NCBI GenBank assembly: GCA_001627865.1
Contig: LUQO01000037.1
Span: forward strand, 1-56,397
Direction of reading: 5' to 3'
DNA: 56,397 bases
Origin: SAR324 cluster bacterium REDSEA-S27_B3
Lineage (GTDB): Bacteria > SAR324 > NAC60-12
A program made the translations under genes and the position numbers. The notes under the pieces were generated by a model. That model was not told the origin of the DNA, did no database searches, and saw nothing but the letters and a program-made list of their open reading frames with translations. This document shows, piece after piece, positions 44,727-54,025 of the stretch; the stretch's first letter is position 1; each line of letters begins with the position of its first letter.

Positions 44727-46012
44727 AAAAGATCACCAGGAGGAATTTCAATAAATTATTGGGTGCTTTCAGTGCTGTTTCTGCTCTGGAAGCCGTTGCA
44801 GGATATCCCACTCCACTTTTAGCGGCAAAACAGCAAGTGGTTGTAATTGGTGGAGGATTTGGAGGTGCAACTGCAGCTAAATACCTGCGACTGATGGATT
44901 CTAACCTGCAGGTCACACTTGTGGAACCAAAAAGGTATTACTATACCTGCCCGTTCAGCAATCTCGTACTTGGTGGATATAAAGATTTGAGTGAAATTAG
45001 ATATGGATATGATAATCTGAGCAGGTATTATGGAATTCATGTTATACAAGCCACTGCAGCAAGACTTAATGCTTCCTCGAAAAAAGTAATATTAACAGAT
45101 GGGAAAAGCTTCTCATACAATCGAGCTATTGTGTCTCCAGGTGTTGATATGCGTTTTGATAAAATGGAAGGATATAATTATGGTATTGTAAATAAAATTC
45201 CACATGCATGGAAAGCTGGAAGATCTACGCTTCTTCTGAAAAAACAGCTTGTAGAAATGCGGGATGGCGGCACAGTGCTGATATGTCCTCCAGACCAGCC
45301 TTATAGATGCCCCCCAGGACCATATGAACGTGCCGGCCTTATTGCCCATTTCCTCAAACAGCATAAACCTCGTTCCAAAATTCTAATTCTTGATGCAAAA
45401 GAACAGTTTGCAAAACAGGCACTTTTCACCTCAGGTTGGGAACAGCTTTACGGACATATGATTGAATGGTTCCCGGGTTCAGCCGGTGGTAAGATTCTTC
45501 GGGTTGATGCTGGAGAGATGGCTGTTGAAACAGAATTTGGAATAGAAGAAGGAGATGTCATCAACTTTATACCAGACCAGTGGGCCGGACAAATTGCACA
45601 TGAATCCGGACTTGTAGATGAATCAGGCTGGTGTCCTGTTGATCAAAGAACCTTTGAATCTACAATACATCCCGGTATTCATATCATAGGTGATGCAGCA
45701 ATTGCAGGCGCAATGCCCAAGTCAGGTTTATCTGCCAGCAGCCAGGCTAAGTTCACTGCTGTTGCCGTGATTGATATGCTAAACAACAAAAATCCTGAAA
45801 CTACTTCACTCGCCAATACTTGCTACAGTTTTTTAGCACCAGAGTACGCAATATCTGTTGCATCAGTTTATCACCTGTCCGGAAGTAAAATTGTTAAAGC
45901 AGAAGGTTCAGGTGGTGTAAGTCCTATAAATGCAAATCTATCTGTGCGTCGAGCAGAAGCCATCTATGCCCAGGGGTGGTATGACAGCATCACACAGGAT
46001 ATGTTTGGTTAA
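44723..46012 (+). CDS. fccB: Flavocytochrome c sulfide dehydrogenase flavoprotein
   Basis: FccB oxidises sulfide to sulfur in the periplasm. The 429-residue protein starts with GTG, carries a Tat signal (MKKITRRNFNKLLG), then an FAD-binding site VVVIGGGFGG at 39-48. The redox-active cysteines expected near the flavin are Cys76 (YYTCPFSN) and Cys196 (YRCPPGPYERAG). A C-terminal FCSD-type domain with GDAAIAGAMPKSGLSAS is present. The 4-base overlap with the preceding cytochrome marks the FccAB pair. Sulfide-quinone reductase is an alternative, but the Tat signal and cytochrome partner favour FccB. Confidence 0.93.
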   Translation: MKKITRRNFNKLLGAFSAVSALEAVAGYPTPLLAAKQQVVVIGGGFGGATAAKYLRLMDSNLQVTLVEPKRYYYTCPFSNLVLGGYKDLSEIRYGYDNLSRYYGIHVIQATAARLNASSKKVILTDGKSFSYNRAIVSPGVDMRFDKMEGYNYGIVNKIPHAWKAGRSTLLLKKQLVEMRDGGTVLICPPDQPYRCPPGPYERAGLIAHFLKQHKPRSKILILDAKEQFAKQALFTSGWEQLYGHMIEWFPGSAGGKILRVDAGEMAVETEFGIEEGDVINFIPDQWAGQIAHESGLVDESGWCPVDQRTFESTIHPGIHIIGDAAIAGAMPKSGLSASSQAKFTAVAVIDMLNNKNPETTSLANTCYSFLAPEYAISVASVYHLSGSKIVKAEGSGGVSPINANLSVRRAEAIYAQGWYDSITQDMFG

Positions 46013-46074
46013 ACTGCATTAATTAAATTTAAAATATAATGAATATTTTTTATCTGATTTAAAATAAAAAAACT

Positions 46075-46776
46075 ATGAAAAATTTTTCTGCTATAAAGAA
46101 TATTATAAAATTATTCTTAATTAAATCACGAAATATATTACTTAGGGATATTTTTACATTAAACAGTTATAAATTAATAAAAGATATTTTTTTAATTTAC
46201 ATTAAAGCAACAATCCGAGTTTTAATCATTGGTGTTATTGGTATTTCTTTTATTAATACATTCTCGTATGCAGCAGAGTTAACTTTAGAAGAATATGTTA
46301 GGAAACCTTTTGGCAATGTAATCTTTCTGAGACATGCATTGGCTCCTGGATTTGATGCAAAAGGAGAGCCTGATAAATTTAAAATTGATGACTGCTCAAC
46401 TCAACGAAACTTAAATGCAGTAGGAATAGAGCAGGCAATCAATCTTGGGAAATTATTTACTCAATCAGGTTTGAAATTTAACAAAATTTATTCAAGCCAA
46501 TGGTGTCGCTGCCTTGAAACCGCAAGACTGCTGGATATGGGAGAAGTTATCACTGAACCATCCTTAAATTCTGGTTTCAGGGGGATCTTTAATAAAGAAA
46601 TTTCATTGGCAAAACTAAGAAAATTATTAGATGAATTAAAAAACAAGAACGGACTATTTTTGATGATAACCCATTATGGTACTATTACAGCTATGACGGA
46701 AATCTTTGTTGATAGCGGCGGTGCTGTCGCGTATAATGTAAAAACAAAATCTTCTATAAAAATATTATTGAAATAA
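46075..46776 (+). CDS. Histidine phosphatase-superfamily protein with N-terminal membrane helix
   Basis: The C-terminal 150 residues form a phosphoglycerate-mutase-like fold: R86-H87 (IFLRHALAPG), Arg145 in SSQWCRCLETAR, and the second catalytic His200 (MITHYGT). In front lies an unusual 65-residue part that is Lys/Ile/Phe/Asn-rich with a helix at about 47-66 ending near YAAEL, like an uncleaved or long signal, so the enzyme is probably periplasmic. The gene starts 62 bases after fccB and its front half is strikingly AT-rich. Substrate unknown. Confidence 0.78.
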   Translation: MKNFSAIKNIIKLFLIKSRNILLRDIFTLNSYKLIKDIFLIYIKATIRVLIIGVIGISFINTFSYAAELTLEEYVRKPFGNVIFLRHALAPGFDAKGEPDKFKIDDCSTQRNLNAVGIEQAINLGKLFTQSGLKFNKIYSSQWCRCLETARLLDMGEVITEPSLNSGFRGIFNKEISLAKLRKLLDELKNKNGLFLMITHYGTITAMTEIFVDSGGAVAYNVKTKSSIKILLK

Positions 46777-47008
46777 CATTTTTTTATTGGAACAACTTTT
46801 TATGCTTTCTATTATCATCTAATGTTGTTAAAGTTGTTTTATAATTATAAAGAAATTATATTTTTTTCTGCTTTGTATTTCTGTTTAATATCATACTATT
46901 AAAGTTTGATATATTAAATTAATCAATTATTTAAACTATTAGTTAAGTCCTTAATAAGCTCTGATAAAATTTTATAAAAACATCATAATATTTCAATATA
47001 TTAATAAT

Positions 47009-49600
47009 TCAAGAACTTCTTAACAAATTCAGCGGTGATATTCTCAACGTACGTCTTGTCGCCAGCCACGCTACTGCAACACTTAATGTTGTGACTCCTG
47101 CAACACTGGCTAAACTTATTTGCCAGGTCCATTCCCAGAGATTTTCAAAAAACCACCAGGCAATTCCGTAGGACATAACCAAACTGAGTCCAACCCCGAA
47201 TATGCCTGCATATATTCCCAATACCGCAAATTCAATTTGAATCATCTTTTGGATATCACTAAATTTTGCACCAAGCACTTTCAGCAAATTTAATTCCCAT
47301 AGCCTCCCTTCAACTTCATGCCTGGCAATGGAAAATACAACCACAAGTCCGGCCATAATTGAAAGATATGCCATGAATCTTAGTGCCAGAACCATTTGAT
47401 CTGAAATTTTCAGTACTCGTTCCACCGTGCGTGTTACGTCAATCACGGAAACATTGGGGAACTCATTTACGATTAAATTTTGAAAATACATTCTCCTCGT
47501 TTTATCCAACCCACCGAGAGAAGCTAAAAAAGTAGCTGGAGCCTGCTCTAAAACACCAGGTTGAAATAGAATAAAAAAATTGGGCTGGAAGCTGTTCCAT
47601 TTGACTTTGCGTAAATTAACTACTTTTGCTTCAACCGGCACTTCATGGACATTAAAAGTCAGCAAATCTCCCAGCTTCAATCCCATTCTTTCCGCAAATC
47701 TCTCCTCCAAAGAAACTTCAGCCATGGAACCTGAATTCCAATCGTAATTTTCAGCTAACTGTCGCCCTTCTACAATTAATTCTGAATCCGATAACCTGGT
47801 CCGGTATGAAAGGTTTAAGGTACGCATCCGGAATCCCTGTTCACGCTCTTGTTCTCTGGTCCTCAGTCCTTCTTCAAATTCAGATTTATATTTCGTCCCA
47901 TTCACTTTCTCCAAACGTGCTCTGACCATAGGTGAGATATAGTTCAATTGTGTATTTTCCTCCGCAAGTATATTTTGCAAGTGATCTAATTGTTCAGGCT
48001 GTATATCAAATAAAAACAAACTGGGAATGCGGTAATCATCCGGACGAGATATCTCTTCCTGAATTCCCTGATATATTTGCGGAATCAGATTAATCAGCAA
48101 GGTGCCCAAAGCAAGAGCCAGAAAGCATGAAATAGCGCCTGCGCGGTTACGCTGCAAATTACGAAATGCGAGTCTTTTTATAGTATTCCCGGAAGTCTGA
48201 CTTAATTTTCCGGCAAACATTAAAATTCCCCAGGCTAAAGTTCCCAGAATTAAAATCGCTAACAGCAGCATTCCCACAAATGTACTGCCAACAATTAATG
48301 AATGGGACTGCCAAACTGACAATAACCATGACAGAATTATTAAAGGAAGATAACTCAGAGCCTGACTCCAAAGAGACACTTCGACTTCATGATTGCCTGT
48401 ATTTTCATGTAATAGCCTGAGCGGCTGTACAGAACGGATACGAGTCAGAACCGGCAGGCAAAAGACCAAACTGCCTATGCTCCCCAGAACAAGAGCAAAT
48501 ATCAAACTGCTTACATTTACCTGTGTTTCAAATCCACGCGGCAGGAATTGTTCAAGCAATATTTCCAGCAAGGGTAAAATCCCTAGAGATATGATTATGG
48601 AAATCAGTGCTGCACCTGTTCCCAATAAACCCAGCTGCCACAATACAAGACGATAGGTTTGCTGACGAGTAGCTCCCAGACTCATTAAAATCGACATTTC
48701 CCGGAAACGATGTACCAGATAATTGCGAAAAAGATATGCCGCTCCGATTCCTGCCAGAAAAACCGCGATTAATGCCACTAGGCCCAGATAATCGTTCAGG
48801 TAACCCATAACACGTCCCAGATTATTAGCCGCTCTTTTATGCGTCAAAACTCTGATTTTAGAATATGATCCATCAAACTTTCTGATTTTATTTTTTAATG
48901 TCCCCACCAGTACTGTTAAATCAGTTTCATCCGGGAAACGATAAAGATGCTGGTAACTTACTCTGCTTTTTTTGCTCAAAAGACCGGTTTCTAAAATATC
49001 GCTCAATCCAAGATAAATGCGTGGGGCAAGTCCAAAAGACGACAATGAACTGCTTGGATCGTCTATAACTGAATCTGTAACAGGGAAACTTTTTTCACCA
49101 ATCACAACACTCCCTCCCTCTTTGATGTCCAACATAGTAAACAGTTCAGGATAAATCCAGGCATCACCTCTCATGTCAAGGTTTTGTCGAATAAACTGCG
49201 GCTGCACCGTACCGCCTTTTTCCAAGATCAATCTCCCATAAAACGGGAATTCTTCCTCTATGCCTGTAACCTGAACAAGAACTGACCGTTCTTTGGAGGC
49301 CACCATTGTAAAAAGACTTATTTTTTGAGTTGATAAAGTACTTTCAGGAAAGTTTGATTCCAGTTTCCTCAACGTCTGATCATCAATTGGAACATAGCTT
49401 GTCAGAGCGAGATCTGCTCCAAGAATTGTTTGGGAATTTTTTCCCAAATGAACATCAAGCGATTCTTTGAATGAATCTAAAGCAATAAATCCTGCAAGAC
49501 CAAGTGCAAGATTGAAAAGAAAAAACAGACTGAAACGCTGATTGTTCAGTAGCTCCCTCAAAGCCAGTTTAGGCCAGAATAATGAAGATGGATTTTTCAT
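47009..49600 (-). CDS. FtsX-family ABC transporter permease (YbbP-like)
   Basis: An 863-residue permease with an N-terminal helix (about 22-42), a long periplasmic domain, two clusters of helices of FtsX type (about 270-390 and 750-860) and additional central helices near 430-510. This is the large-fused permease layout of YbbP or LolC/E-like MacB-superfamily exporters. The start overlaps the upstream ATPase gene by 4 bases, giving a two-gene operon. Substrates for the group include lipoproteins, lysolipids and peptides; the cargo here is unknown. Confidence 0.87.
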   Translation of the reverse strand: MKNPSSLFWPKLALRELLNNQRFSLFFLFNLALGLAGFIALDSFKESLDVHLGKNSQTILGADLALTSYVPIDDQTLRKLESNFPESTLSTQKISLFTMVASKERSVLVQVTGIEEEFPFYGRLILEKGGTVQPQFIRQNLDMRGDAWIYPELFTMLDIKEGGSVVIGEKSFPVTDSVIDDPSSSLSSFGLAPRIYLGLSDILETGLLSKKSRVSYQHLYRFPDETDLTVLVGTLKNKIRKFDGSYSKIRVLTHKRAANNLGRVMGYLNDYLGLVALIAVFLAGIGAAYLFRNYLVHRFREMSILMSLGATRQQTYRLVLWQLGLLGTGAALISIIISLGILPLLEILLEQFLPRGFETQVNVSSLIFALVLGSIGSLVFCLPVLTRIRSVQPLRLLHENTGNHEVEVSLWSQALSYLPLIILSWLLSVWQSHSLIVGSTFVGMLLLAILILGTLAWGILMFAGKLSQTSGNTIKRLAFRNLQRNRAGAISCFLALALGTLLINLIPQIYQGIQEEISRPDDYRIPSLFLFDIQPEQLDHLQNILAEENTQLNYISPMVRARLEKVNGTKYKSEFEEGLRTREQEREQGFRMRTLNLSYRTRLSDSELIVEGRQLAENYDWNSGSMAEVSLEERFAERMGLKLGDLLTFNVHEVPVEAKVVNLRKVKWNSFQPNFFILFQPGVLEQAPATFLASLGGLDKTRRMYFQNLIVNEFPNVSVIDVTRTVERVLKISDQMVLALRFMAYLSIMAGLVVVFSIARHEVEGRLWELNLLKVLGAKFSDIQKMIQIEFAVLGIYAGIFGVGLSLVMSYGIAWWFFENLWEWTWQISLASVAGVTTLSVAVAWLATRRTLRISPLNLLRSS

Positions 49601-50259
49601 TGAAAGGTTCCAAATTGCAGTGTCAACTGTCTTGAACAGCGCAGGGCCATTTCCATATTATGTGTCACCAGCAACAAAGTCATACCTGTTGTTTGAACCA
49701 GATCAAAAAGCAGATTTGCCACATGTACTCCTGTTTCATTGTCCAGGTTTCCTGTCGGTTCATCAGCCAGAAGAATTGATGGACGTGTCACTACTGCTCT
49801 GGCGATGGCTACCCTTTGTGATTCACCACCGCTGAGCTGATGTGGGAAATGTTGCTCACGCTCAGAAAGTCCGACTTGCAGAAGGGCTTCTTTCGCGCGT
49901 TTTTGATGATCCTTGTTCCCAAACATTTCAAGTGGAAGACTTACGTTTTCAAGTGCTGTAAGGTGAGGCATTAAATAGAACTGCTGAAAAATAATACCGA
50001 TGTTCTCAGCACGGAATTGTGTCAGTTTTAATTCACTCATTTCACTGATTTCCTGTTCCCTTAAACGAAGAGAACCGGAGGATTGGCGATCTAATCCGGC
50101 CATCAGTGATAATAGTGTTGACTTCCCGCTTCCCGACTGCCCAACTACCGCAACCGTTTCTCCCTCATGTATTTCAAGATTGATATTTTTCAAAACATCT
50201 ATTTGGCCGTGATCTGCCTGAGGAAATGATTTATATAGTTGATTTATTTCAAGTAACAT
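49597..50259 (-). CDS. LolD/YbbA-family ABC transporter ATPase
   Basis: A 220-residue ATPase with Walker [10 protein letters not shown] at 40-48, Q-loop region [19 protein letters not shown], signature [14 protein letters not shown] at 142-155, Walker [13 protein letters not shown] at 162-173, and H-loop VTHNME. The whole protein matches the MacB/LolD class that pairs with FtsX-type permeases such as the overlapping downstream gene. No periplasmic partner (LolA-like or HlyD-like) is encoded nearby. The upstream region of about 400 bases holds a dispersed repeat. Confidence 0.92.
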   Translation of the reverse strand: MLLEINQLYKSFPQADHGQIDVLKNINLEIHEGETVAVVGQSGSGKSTLLSLMAGLDRQSSGSLRLREQEISEMSELKLTQFRAENIGIIFQQFYLMPHLTALENVSLPLEMFGNKDHQKRAKEALLQVGLSEREQHFPHQLSGGESQRVAIARAVVTRPSILLADEPTGNLDNETGVHVANLLFDLVQTTGMTLLLVTHNMEMALRCSRQLTLQFGTFQ

Positions 50260-50662
50260 CAGTATTTATGAAAGAGTTATCTAAATTATTCAGATATATA
50301 TTTTGCTTCAGTTTACAAAATCAACAGTTTGAAATCAAATTTAGTCAGCTGCTTTTTAGTATCATTTTGTAACTTCAAAGAAGCAACTGGTTATATTTGA
50401 TTTGGACCAGTAAACTATTATCTAAAACCGTTTTTTCTTGGAATTATCCATAAATTTGTTATGTTTACAGTCAAGTTTATGAAATACCACGCCGCAGAAC
50501 AAGGGGGTTGGGCAGTTGTCATTTCCGACTTGATCGGGAATCCAGGACCACGCAACATTCTGAGTTTCTGGATACCCGCTTTCGCGGGTTTGACAAACGT
50601 GATAATCCACAGGGAGTTAAACCCAAAATAGATAATTAAAAAACAATATACATTTTTTATTT
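50260..50662. other. Spacer with an interspersed repeat, no gene
   Basis: This 400-base gap between divergent genes contains no supported gene; a 62-codon frame on the minus strand (50422-50610) is only the translation of the dispersed repeat at 50518-50595. The flanks are AT-rich and probably hold the promoters of the ABC operon and of the small membrane protein gene. Confidence 0.6.
50518..50595. repeat. Interspersed inverted-repeat element (second copy)
   Basis: The left arm GTCATTTCCGACTTGATCGG (50518-50537, then GAATCCAG to 50545) and the right arm 50565-50595, TTTCTGGATACCCGCTTTCG and on, face each other in an inverted arrangement. The right arm shares 27 of 31 bases with 9267-9297. 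The two arms are about 80% alike once one is reversed around CCAGGA/CTGGAT. Such short palindromic elements are common between genes in proteobacteria and may be non-autonomous mobile elements. Confidence 0.65.
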
Positions 50663-51022
50663 ATGGAAACACTGAACATTTTATTTATTGGTGCCGGTAC
50701 AGGTGCAATCTTGGCAATAATAAGCATGTTGATCATCAATACAGCCAATTCTGAACGGTATCCTGTGGGAGGATTCCTGCCGACATTATGGATGGTTTTA
50801 GATTTGGGAGAATCGTCAAAACTGGCAGCGGCAGGTATTCTAATGATGGGGGGTATTACAGGTTTTTACCTGATGCTTTCATTAAGGAAGCTAAAATTTG
50901 ACACACTGAAAAATAAACTCAAAATACAGACCGAGCATAATCAAATCTCAAAAGAAAATATCACTGTTGAACAAGAGACTGTAACCGTCAGCGGCAAATC
51001 TCTTGCGGAATTTCTTAAGTAA
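50663..51022 (+). CDS. Unknown small membrane protein
   Basis: A 119-residue protein with two membrane helices (about 5-26 and 53-73), a proline/glycine-containing loop between them (SERYPVGGFLPTLW), and a charged cytoplasmic tail of 45 residues rich in Lys, Gln and Glu. I do not recognise a family. The ATG at 50663 is the first in-frame start and is followed by a typical hydrophobic segment. It ends 10 bases from the convergent creatinase gene. It could be an anchor for another protein or a component of a small ion-handling complex. Confidence 0.6.
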   Translation: METLNILFIGAGTGAILAIISMLIINTANSERYPVGGFLPTLWMVLDLGESSKLAAAGILMMGGITGFYLMLSLRKLKFDTLKNKLKIQTEHNQISKENITVEQETVTVSGKSLAEFLK

Positions 51023-51031
51023 CTAATTGAA

Positions 51032-52231
51032 TTAACGGATAATATTATGTTCCGGACCAAAAGGAAATCCCGTTAGATTCTCTGATCCTTCGTCAGTAAC
51101 AACAAGGATATCGTGCTCACGATATCCTCCTGCACCTGCCATATTTTCCGGAAGCATTACCATCGGCTCTATCGAAACAACCATATTAGGTTCCAGCATT
51201 GTTTCAATATCTTCACGCAATTCCAGACCTGCTTCACGTCCATAATAATGAGAAAGTGTCCCAAATGAGTGTCCATATCCAAAAGTTCGGTACTGAAGCA
51301 AATCGTGTTTTTGAAATATTTTATTCAATTCAGCAGCAATATCACAGCAGCGATTTCCACGTTTGATAAGTTCCAGGCCTCTCTTGTGAACCTCCACGTT
51401 TACTTCCCAGACTTCCAAATGACGCTCTGGGGCATGATCAAAAAACAGTGTCCTCTCAAGCGCAGTATAATATCCAGCAATCATTGGGAAACAATTCAGG
51501 CTGAGGATGTCTCCTTTTTGTACTTTTCTTGTTGAAACAGGATTGTGAGCGCCATCTGTGTTGATTCCGGATTGAAACCAGGTCCAGGTGTCCATGATAT
51601 CGCTGTCCGGATATCTCCTGGCAATTTCCCGCACCATGGCCTGTGTGGAATGCAAGGCAATTTCATGTTCCGGAACACCTTCTCCAATTGCTTCCACACA
51701 GGCGGCCCCGCCAATATCAGCCACTTGAGCCCCGTTGCGGATCAATTCAATTTCTTCATCTGATTTAACCATCCTCTGACGCATTGAAATTTTTGAGATA
51801 TCTGTCAATTCTGCATCCGGAAATAAATCCTGCAATTTAATCTGGTTTTCAATATTGAAATGATCATACTCAATGCCAACACGTCCTCTGTTTGGGATTT
51901 CTTGTTTTATTGCTCTGAAATAATTGTCTTTTTCCCAATCAGTAAAAATTATATTATCTCCGTAACCTCTCCTCCATGGCTGACCTCCGTCAATATTTGC
52001 CGAAATGGATTTATGTTTTTCCTGTGTAACCACCAGTCCGTATGGACGTCCAAACGAGCAATACACAAAGTGGTTATAATAATTGATGTTATGAATCGAA
52101 GTAAATAATACAGCGTCTATCTGTTCTGACTCCATCTGTGCCCGCAATTTTCCCAGACGAGCCTCCATTTCTTCAGACGAAAAAACTGAGTTTTGTTTGT
52201 TTCCGTTTTGTATAGTTATTAGTTGTTCCAT
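51032..52231 (-). CDS. Creatinase (creatine amidinohydrolase, M24 pita-bread fold)
   Basis: Creatinase hydrolyses creatine to sarcosine and urea. The 399-residue protein matches Pseudomonas putida creatinase from end to end as far as I recall that sequence, for example NINYYNHFVYCSFGRPY, SANIDGGQPWRRGYG, TWTWFQSGINTDGAHNPV and FGYGHSFGTLSHYYGREAG. Active-site residues align with an offset of three: His229 (catalytic, His232 in P. putida), Glu259 and Glu355. Ordinary prolidases use a dinuclear metal site, whereas creatinase is metal-free; the pattern here is of the creatinase type. No creatininase or sarcosine oxidase gene is adjacent. Downstream genes are convergent. Confidence 0.9.
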   Translation of the reverse strand: MEQLITIQNGNKQNSVFSSEEMEARLGKLRAQMESEQIDAVLFTSIHNINYYNHFVYCSFGRPYGLVVTQEKHKSISANIDGGQPWRRGYGDNIIFTDWEKDNYFRAIKQEIPNRGRVGIEYDHFNIENQIKLQDLFPDAELTDISKISMRQRMVKSDEEIELIRNGAQVADIGGAACVEAIGEGVPEHEIALHSTQAMVREIARRYPDSDIMDTWTWFQSGINTDGAHNPVSTRKVQKGDILSLNCFPMIAGYYTALERTLFFDHAPERHLEVWEVNVEVHKRGLELIKRGNRCCDIAAELNKIFQKHDLLQYRTFGYGHSFGTLSHYYGREAGLELREDIETMLEPNMVVSIEPMVMLPENMAGAGGYREHDILVVTDEGSENLTGFPFGPEHNIIR

Positions 52232-52285
52232 GTTTTAGTAATGTTAAATTGATACCTTGAAAATTTTAATTCAAGGTGTCATATA

Positions 52286-53320
52286 CTAATTGAAATAATT
52301 ATTCAATTGATTATTCACACAAACAAAGGTTGTGCATTTTGAAATATCTTTGATTTTTTTGGCTCCGATATAGGTGCAGGTGCTCCTGACACCACCAAGC
52401 AGTTCAAGCAACGTGTCTTCCAGAGCTCCCTTATACGGAATGTTCACAAGCTTTCCTTCACTGGCTTTATAATCAATTTCCATGTTATCACTATAATACT
52501 TTTCAAGAGCGGTACTGCTGGCCATACCATAAAACCTGACTGATTTTTCTCCTGTAGTTTCATCTACAGTTATAGTATTACTATTCTCATCATGGCCTGC
52601 CAGCAAACCGCCAAGCATCACAAAATCAGCGTTTGCGCCAAATGCTTTGCTGATATCACCTGAACAAGTACAGCCCCCGTCTGACATAACCATGCCCCCA
52701 ATTCCATGCGCGGCATCAGCACAGTCAATAACCGCGCTCAGCTGGGGGATTCCTACACCGGCCACATTTCTGGTAATACATGCTGAACCGCCGCCAATAC
52801 CGACTTTGACAATATCCGCACCGGACAAGATCAGCTGTTCCGTCATTTCAGGTGTACAGACATTTCCGGCAATGATAATTTTTTCTGCAAATTCAGATCG
52901 CACTTTTTTAATAAATTCAGAAAACTGCTCTGTATATCCGTTAGCAACATCAATGCAGATGAGCTTGAAGTATTTCAATTGTTCACCAAGTGCATACAAA
53001 ATACTCAGTCCCTCAGCAATTCCTATTGTAATTGCTGCATTTTTCCTGATGGAAACAGGAATGTTGAGCAGTTCATCAACAGTGTGAAATTTATGTAAAC
53101 AAGTCAGTGTGTTATGCTTACTTAAAACTTTTGCTGTACCAACAGTTCCGACGGTGTCCATGTTTGATGCAGCAATTGGAATCCCTTTCCAAACCATATT
53201 TGACCACTTAAACCTAAACTTCCTTTCCAGGTCCACTTCTTTTCTTGAAGTGTAATAACTGCGTTTTGGTTTAATCAAGACATCTGAAAAATCATATTTA
53301 ACTTCATTTTCAATATGCAT
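52286..53320 (-). CDS. guaC: GMP reductase
   Basis: GuaC converts GMP to IMP with NADPH and ammonia release, balancing purine pools. The 344-residue protein follows the E. coli length (347) and motifs: IPIAASNMDTVGT, HKFHTVDE, and the catalytic loop GIGGGSACITR with Cys181, then IPQLSAVIDCADAAHG and DGGCTCSGDI. Ordinary IMP dehydrogenase has CBS domains, which are absent here. It lies 2 bases after the phosphoribosyltransferase gene on the same strand, a purine salvage pair, and 54 bases upstream of the creatinase gene. Confidence 0.94.
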   Translation of the reverse strand: MHIENEVKYDFSDVLIKPKRSYYTSRKEVDLERKFRFKWSNMVWKGIPIAASNMDTVGTVGTAKVLSKHNTLTCLHKFHTVDELLNIPVSIRKNAAITIGIAEGLSILYALGEQLKYFKLICIDVANGYTEQFSEFIKKVRSEFAEKIIIAGNVCTPEMTEQLILSGADIVKVGIGGGSACITRNVAGVGIPQLSAVIDCADAAHGIGGMVMSDGGCTCSGDISKAFGANADFVMLGGLLAGHDENSNTITVDETTGEKSVRFYGMASSTALEKYYSDNMEIDYKASEGKLVNIPYKGALEDTLLELLGGVRSTCTYIGAKKIKDISKCTTFVCVNNQLNNYFN

Positions 53321-53322
53321 TT

Positions 53323-53781
53323 TTAATCAGTGATATATTGTTGTGTGTTTTCAAATTCCCATGGAAAGTGTATCCACAGATTTTCTGTATCTTTGGCAAC
53401 TTCTCTGGCAAAAAAGTGGGGAGTAAAATTACATTCATTATTCCACCAGAGAGAAGCAAATTTCGGCTTTTCGCAAAATTCTTTGATCTCCAGATGAATT
53501 TTGTGAAATGTTTCTCCTCCATCACAAACATCATCCATAATGAGCACGTTTTTGTGCTCTTTTTTCGGTGTATATGTAACCCAGTTTGGGAAGTCTCTCA
53601 GTGCTGTTTGAATCGGCACCATAGGTAATTGAAACCAGTGACTGAGAGCAACAGCAGGTATCAGTCCTCCTCTTGATACACCCACAATAACATCCGGATT
53701 AAAATCGGATAATGATACTTGCCTTGCTATCTTCTGAATGTCAATCAGACATTCTTTCCACGAATAGTAGTATTTTTTCAA
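53323..53781 (-). CDS. Purine phosphoribosyltransferase (xanthine/guanine type)
   Basis: A 152-residue type I phosphoribosyltransferase. The PRPP loop is LIMDDVCDGGET (80-91), and VGVSRGGLIP (33-42) is the second binding region. Size and motifs resemble Gpt (xanthine-guanine phosphoribosyltransferase). The product would be a purine nucleotide such as GMP or XMP, and GMP feeds the guaC enzyme encoded 2 bases downstream, so the pair converts salvaged guanine to IMP. Base specificity is inferred from family only. Confidence 0.85.
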   Translation of the reverse strand: MKKYYYSWKECLIDIQKIARQVSLSDFNPDVIVGVSRGGLIPAVALSHWFQLPMVPIQTALRDFPNWVTYTPKKEHKNVLIMDDVCDGGETFHKIHLEIKEFCEKPKFASLWWNNECNFTPHFFAREVAKDTENLWIHFPWEFENTQQYITD

Positions 53782-54025
53782 AAATTTAAAGAGTTAATTC
53801 CTGTATTTTCTGAGATAAATAAGTCCTGTTAAGCAGTAAAATGCTATTTAACTGATACACTGCAGTGGAGGAATTTCCTGGGTTTACGTGAGTTTTTACC
53901 ATAAAACAACACTACATTATTGAAGCATAATTATCAATGGATTTTCTCAAGTTAAAACTGCCATTGTGATCAGCACACTAAACATTTATAAAAACAATTT
54001 TTGCTGTCAAATAATCTTAAGTTTC

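Noticed and set aside
50422..50610. 62-codon minus-strand frame reading SWIPDQVGND
   Set aside because: This peptide is the known translation product of dispersed palindromic repeats, not a gene.
53858..53867. CACTGCAGTG palindrome upstream of the phosphoribosyltransferase gene
   Set aside because: Only 10 bases long, with no second site and no support for an operator.
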